A stretch of DNA of 64,000 bases. It comes from Dermatemys mawii (lineage: Eukaryota > Chordata > Testudines > Dermatemydidae). Shown one piece after another: positions 58,560-64,000 of the stretch. Under the pieces are notes generated by a model. It worked only from the letters and a program-made list of their open reading frames with translations, made no database searches and had not been told where the DNA came from. Location of the stretch: assembly GCA_007922305.1 (NCBI GenBank), contig ML677373.1, forward strand, positions 19,906,852 to 19,970,851, written 5' to 3'. Positions within the stretch are counted from its first letter, which is position 1. Each line of letters begins with the position of its first letter. Position numbers and translations under genes: made by a program.

Positions 58560-58765
58560 TACTGTCTAATGGTTTGATCAGGGCACTAGGAATCTAGACT
58601 CCTGAGGCGCTGTTGCAGCCTTGCTGTATGGTGGTGGGCAAGTCATTTAATAGCTCTGTGCCTTGGTTTCCCCATCTATTGAACATAGATAATCCCTACC
58701 TCCAAAGGGTGTCATAGAGGTTCATTAATTCCTGTAAAGCACTTTGAGAGCCTTAGAGGAACGCC
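58560..58765 (+). repeat. CORE-SINE / MIR-family copy
   Basis: 'tggtgggcaagtcatttaat', 'ccttggtttccccatctatt' and 'gtaaagcactttgagagcct' appear in order, a well-preserved core and tail. Confidence 0.8.
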
Positions 58766-58954
58766 ATTCCTAAATTCAATTTATTCCATTCCTAAATGCC
58801 ATTCCATCTCTTGGTGACTCCTTATCTCAGCCATTGTGGGGGAACCCAGTAAGCAGAGATCTCAGGGGGATAGCTGTGAATAATAGGACAAATCTTAAAA
58901 CACTAATAATAAAGATCCAAGCTATGACATGCACAACTAGTTTGTTGTTCTGAG

Positions 58955-59400
58955 CCCAAGACTGGAATCCAGCAACTTCTGAGTTCTAATTCTGGCTTTC
59001 ACAATGGCAGAGCAGATAATATCCCTGCCTCAGGGCTTGTCTACAGTGGAAAGTTAGACCAGTGTAAAGTAAGATGAGAACTGTGACTGCTATAGTTATA
59101 TTGTGTGTCTGCTTATTCTGGTATAAGATTGGCTTTTCTTGGTTTAATTTGTCACTTTTGAAAGGGTTTAAACTAATCTGCAAAAAAGTCACTCTTATTT
59201 TGGAATAAGAATGTCCACAGGAGTAGTTATTCAGGTACAATATAATTATACCAGTATAACTAGTGAAACTTTCCCATGTATCCAAACCCTCAGTTTTTCC
59301 ATCTGAGCAGTGAGCACAATGATACCTGCTGGCAGGATTCAATAATGTTGGTAAAGTCCTTTTGAAGATTAAAAACATTATATAAGTGTTCAATCTTCAT
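58955..59400 (+). repeat. MIR-family copy split by a MITE
   Basis: The left part (58955-59033) runs 'ggaatccagcaacttctgag' to 'ccctgcctcag'. The right part resumes after the insert with 'ccctcagtttttccatctga' and ends in a MIR tail near 59400. The break falls exactly at the MIR 'cctcagtttcccc' block. Confidence 0.65.
59034..59285. mobile_element. MITE (about 252 bp) inserted in a MIR copy
   Basis: Begins 'ggcttgtctacagtggaaag' and ends 'gaaactttcccatgtatcca'. 'cctcag' is repeated on both sides (59028-59033, 59288-59293). The interior has 'ataattataccagtataact' type blocks. The end sequence relates to the MITE at 33182. Confidence 0.65.
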
Positions 59401-59744
59401 TTGTTTGGACAGGAAACAGTCCAGTGTGCCTGGGAAAGGCTGCTCCTGGCAGAAACCTGGAACCCTTAATATTTGGGGGGTTGGTTGGTTTTTTTTTTTT
59501 CTTCAGGGGAAATCCCTCAAGGTTGCATGCATTCAGAAGGCAGAAAGGATCACAGTTGTGGGTGAGAGCAAGTTTCTGTGACCGATTCAGTCACTGGTTT
59601 CTCTGCTGTTAGCCAGTTTTTGACATAGCTAATGTAAATTATGTTTGTGGAATTTAAGTGCAACCAAAAAAAAGTAAGTACATCAGAAGCAGGAAGTGAG
59701 GGAGATTCCCACGCCTAAGCTAATCTTTTTAGGTGGCAAATCTA

Positions 59745-61393
59745 AGGAACTGTCCCAGATTGAGGTGTTGATAGAGGAAGTTTTGGAACAAATGACTAAG
59801 TAGTAAAAAGTCACCAAGACCAGGTGGCATTCACCCAAGGGGTCTGAAGAGACTCATATATGAAATATCAGCACCACTAACTGTGGTATCCCTTAAATCA
59901 GCCTCTAGGCCAGATGACTGGAGAATAGCTAAAGTAATGTTGATTTTTTAAAAAGATTCCGTAGGCAACTGTGTCAATTACAGGGCCATAAACCTAATCT
60001 AATACCAGCAAAGGGGCAGAAACTATAATAAAGAACAAAATTATCAGAGCTATAGATGAACATGATTTGTGGGAGAAAAGTCAACAGGGCTTTTGTAAAA
60101 TCATGCCTCACCAATCTATTAAAATTCTGTGAGGGTGTCTACAAATGTGAAAAAGGGTGCTCCAGTGAATATAGTGTACTCAGACTTTCAGAAAGCTTCT
60201 GACAAGGTTCCTCACCAAAGGCTCTTCAGCAAAGTAACCAGTCATAGGATAAGATGGAAGATCCTCTTATGGATCAGTAACTGTGTTCTATCTTTTAACC
60301 AAAGCGTAGCAATAAATGGTGGTTTTTAGAATGGAGTGCAGTAAATAGTGTGGTCCCTCAAGGATCCATACTAGGGCCTGTAGTTTTCAACCTATTTGTA
60401 AATGATCTGGGAAAAAAGAGGTGACAAATTATACAAAATTACTCAAGATAATTAAGTCTAAACCTGACTGCAAAGAGTTACAAAGGGATCTCACAAAACT
60501 TGGTGCCTGGGTGACAAAATGGCAGATGAAATTCAATGTTGGTAAATGCAAAGGAATGCACAGTGGAAAACATAATCCCAGTAATACATACAAAATGACG
60601 GGGTCTAAATTAGCTGTTACTACTCAAGAAAGAGATTTTTGGAGTCATTGTGGATAGTTCTCTGAAAACATCAGCTCAACATGCAGTGGCAGTCAAAAGA
60701 GCTACCAAAGAAAAGAAAAGGAACCATTAATAAGACAGTAACTATAACACCACTATATAAATACATGGTATGGCCACAGCTTGAAAACTGCATGCGGTTC
60801 TGCTTGCTTCATCTAAAAAAAGATGTATTAGAACTGGAAAAGGTACAGAGAATGGCATCAGAAATGATTAGGGGTATTGAACAGTCCCCAAAATAGAACT
60901 GAAAGAGTGGGACTGTTCAGCTTGGAAAAGAAATAACCATGGGGTGCTATGATAGAGGTCTGTAAAATCATGAATACTGTGAAGAAAGTGAATAAATGTT
61001 ATTTACTCTTCTCACAACACACAAACCAGGGGGTCACTTAATTAAATTAATAAGCAGCCTGTTTAAAACGAACAAAAGGAAGTACTTCTTCACACAACAC
61101 ACAGTCAACCTGTGGAACTCAGTGCCAGGGGATGTTTTGAAGGACAAAAGTATAACTGAGTTCAGAAAAGAATTAGGTAAGTTCCTGGAGGATATGTCCA
61201 TCAATGGTTATTAGCCAACATCGGCAGGGATGCAACCCATGCTATGGGTGTCCTTTGCCTCTGAGTGCCAGATGTTAGGCGTGGATGACAAGGGATGGAT
61301 CACTCGATAATTATCCTGTTCCGTTCATTCCCTCTGAAACATCTGGCTAGATGGACCATCGGTCTGATTCATTGTTGCTAAGTTCATGTATCT
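59745..61393 (+). mobile_element. CR1 LINE, 5'-truncated and decayed
   Basis: Starts within the reverse transcriptase ('gaggaagttttggaacaaat'). It retains VYSDFQKASDKVPHQRLFSK (60186-60245), which matches the family's DFQKAFDKVPH palm motif. Further frames carry LGAWVTKWQMKFNVGKCKGM, then LELEKVQRMASEMI, then SVPGDVLKDKSITEFRKELG. The catalytic FADDT is destroyed near 60420. The 3' end near 61393 reads 'gatggaccatcggtctgatt'. It is not functional. Confidence 0.9.
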
Positions 61394-61399
61394 CAGTTG

Positions 61400-62290
61400 A
61401 GGGGAAATAGCTATTGAACAAACTTCCAGAGGAGATTAGGCAAATTCCATCTGATTGGTCTTTTGGAAATGCTACAAAACTTTTTGAAAAAATCTTTCCA
61501 CTACAAGCATGATACAATATTTAACCCTTATCCTCCCGAAAGATTAGTTGATCAAAGCTGAATAATCAAAAACTAAAACCCTACTGAAAGAAGTCTACTC
61601 CAGAAAGGGAGAAATGCCAGAGACTCCATGAAGTTAAGTAAGGACTTTGCTGTTGCCACTGACTTTTTTTTACACATATGGTACTTGGAGTCTATGGTAA
61701 GCTATCTCATGACCAAGCCACTCTCTCAAAGACAATAGTTCAGGTTTGTCCCTGGCTGTAACTCTGCTGATGTCAACAGTTACCCTGGGAATGAATTTGC
61801 CCACTATGATGTAGATGTAGAATATTAGAAAGTCCCTTCCCCATGCTTTGTTGCCCAAGTGTAATGAGTCACTCAGAAATACAGCATCGTCCTCAGAAAT
61901 TGCAAACAGGCATAAAATGATGGCTAGACATCCTAAGGCCAGACACAGCGTTTCTCACAGGGCACTTCCGCGTGTCTCAGAATGCCATGCTAACGCAGCT
62001 GAAATGACAGGAAATGACATCTGATTTTGAGGGGGATTTTTTCTTTACAGAATGGCAGCTGCAAGAAACTGCTTTCTTCCTGAAAACCCTCCAAGAGGCA
62101 GAGCTAGTTAATTCCTGTAAAAACCACAGATGTATCAGCTGAATCTTTCACAGGGCCCCTCCCCATATCTCATGCTGCACCTTGTAGCTGGAATAACAGG
62201 AAATAACAGTTGTTTGTCTGCTGCCTATAGTGGCTTAGATAACTGCACCCCAAGCTGCCCCAAAAGAGGCAAATTCCTGCAAATTCATTA
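61400..62290. other. Intergenic, nothing recognised
   Basis: Unassigned sequence. Two loosely similar blocks (near 61980-62030 'gctgaaatgacaggaaatga' and near 62190-62210 'ggaataacaggaaataacag') hint at a diverged duplication of about 200 bases. Confidence 0.4.
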
Positions 62291-62296
62291 GACTTA

Positions 62297-62480
62297 GGCC
62301 TGGTCTACACATAGAGATATTGTACTGATTTAACTAAATACTAAGGAATTGAATTAAGCTAAATCAATATTAGTTGGTCTTTAACCAATGTAACTGTGTC
62401 CAGCCCAGGGGGCTGCACTGATTTTTGATTAAATCAGTTTAGCAATTGATTTAGTTACATTGGTGCAGTTTGCCCTGAGA
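62297..62480. mobile_element. MITE of the 'ggtctacac' group
   Basis: 'ggcctggtctacacatagag' opens the element. 'gaattaagctaaatcaatat' and 'gattaaatcagtttagcaat' are internal palindromic blocks. The right edge near 'gtgcagtttgccctgaga' is unclear. Confidence 0.5.
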
Positions 62481-64000
62481 GAAAAGTTCCAAGAGTTATG
62501 GTAGATTTCACAGAAGGACAGCTGTCTTCTGCAGATTGACAGCAGCAGAACGCTATTCTTCAGAAACACATGCTGCACAGCATGATGGGTTATTTCCTAT
62601 AGATGCCCTGGATGTTTGCTTATTTTTTGAAACTATGTCCCCTCCATCTGCTCCCCCCACCCCAGTACCTTCCCAACCAGTAGAGATGGAATAATTCCAA
62701 CTCAGTAAAATGGGATGCAGGAGCTTTTATAGAGGTAATATGGATTTGCTGAAATAGACTGTCATAGTGCATCTCCTGGGATTATTCAGGGCCTGAGCTG
62801 TATTCCCAGGACAGAGTAATTTGGGTTCTGGGCTAATGTTTGGCCTCCTTGGTTTAAGACATTTGCAAAAGAGAAAAACATTTTTTTTCCTTTCTTCACT
62901 TCCTGATTTTCAGGAAGGACTAATAGATTTTGAAGAAAGCTCAATGGAGTTAGATGCCCAAATCCATGGGAACTGGGCATTAGCTCCCAGTTTAAATGTC
63001 TAGACTGTCATTCCATCAGCATAGGTAGTGTCCTGTTAGAGCCCAGTCACATGTGAGATCTCTAGTTTGGCCTTTGCCAGTGCTGTGGATCCAGATTTAC
63101 TAAGGGCAAGGCCATAAGCTCCTTCTTTCTTTAAAGGGTAGTTGTTGGCAATGCTGTTTTTGAACCTTTCATGTGACTCTGCCGTATGTCACAAGAGCCT
63201 TTGTAAAATCCCACAGCCATCATCAGTCTTGAAGTTAATCTGTCTAGGGATCTGTGTGCAGAACTCCCATCATCTAGCCCTAAAATAATACTCCACTCAC
63301 TTGCACCATGGTACCACAACAGGTTGAGAGAGTTTTGGTATCCTGTAATGGTTTGTAAAGGCTCCCTGGATACAATCAAATGACTCAAATACTGAGCTTG
63401 CAGAAGTTTACCAGACTGGTAGTACTTTTAAAAGCGGATATTTTCTTATGCTGTAGAATTTCAGCTTTCATTTATAAAAAGGCTGTAGCCCCTGTGTTTG
63501 CAAAGAAAATCTTTGCATTTTGAAGCAAGTACAAATTGGTGGAAGGACATCTATCTGAGACCACACACTGCCTGAAGCAGCACAATCAGAAAGGAGAGGG
63601 TCGTGGCCGATTAGATCCCTACAGAAATGGTACGGAAAGCTGCATAACTTTGGATGTCATTGCCTAGTGAGCCATTCACCCTGCCTTCGGCTCAATTCCA
63701 GGCAATGACCCTAGCTGAGGTTGGTCAAAAGCCAGTGGGGTCCTTTATGGTTCTTGATGCAGAACAAGGCCAGGTTTTAGCATTGCTCAGGCTGGAACCG
63801 GGAGCATTGTTGGCAACTTTTCCAGTCTTATGACAGGTCTTATTTTTTGGGGGTGTGTTTCTTTAAAGCCCCAGCTGCTGGCACATGGAGCTCAGCTTGC
63901 TTTCTTTTTCAAGTAACTTTCTAACCCTTGTGGCGGTCAAGAAAAGCTCGAGAACATGGAGTGAGTATGATTTCCAGGCCCGGAGCCCAGAAGGCAAAGC
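62481..64000. other. Intergenic to window end, nothing recognised
   Basis: No exon or complete repeat is recognised. The part near 62935-63000 ('gttagatgcccaaatccatg') looks like an old dispersed repeat. Confidence 0.4.

Overview
This is a stretch of a reptile nuclear genome, most likely a turtle. The base composition is AT-rich, and the interspersed repeats are those expected of Testudines: CR1 LINEs, CORE-SINE/MIR copies, many hAT-type non-autonomous DNA transposons and short 'agcataagctttcgtggg' retroposons. A crocodilian cannot be fully excluded. There are no bacterial features, and the assembly carries one 400-base gap.

Only one protein-coding gene can be supported: GNA13, the alpha subunit of heterotrimeric G13, on the + strand from the start codon at 6745 to the stop at 44376. 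All four coding exons are present (6745-7027, 12086-12312, 35880-35930, 43804-44376). Spliced, they give an intact 377-residue protein with GTP-binding motifs at the standard positions. A CpG-rich promoter with several CACGTG E-boxes and G-quadruplex-type tracts lies at about 6040-6744. A long 3' untranslated region, probably ending near 49825, follows the stop codon. It contains a reverse-oriented CR1 insertion.

Layout: 1-6040 is intergenic and repeat-bearing. 6040-7260 is the CpG island with exon 1. 7028-12085 is intron 1, holding a CR1 interrupted by nested short elements. 12313-35879 is intron 2, about 23.6 kb and dense in MITEs, with the assembly gap inside a Tigger-like element at 24941-26215. 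35931-43803 is intron 3. 44377 to about 49825 is the 3' UTR. From about 49825 to 64000 is intergenic, with two nested hAT elements, another CR1 and CORE-SINEs, and no recognisable exon.

The most interesting structure outside the gene is a set of six short (76-423 bp) retroposon-like inserts with perfect 12-15 bp target-site duplications, no poly(A) tail and, in several copies, a head-to-head palindromic (fold-back) architecture. No new multi-gene system is visible in this window.
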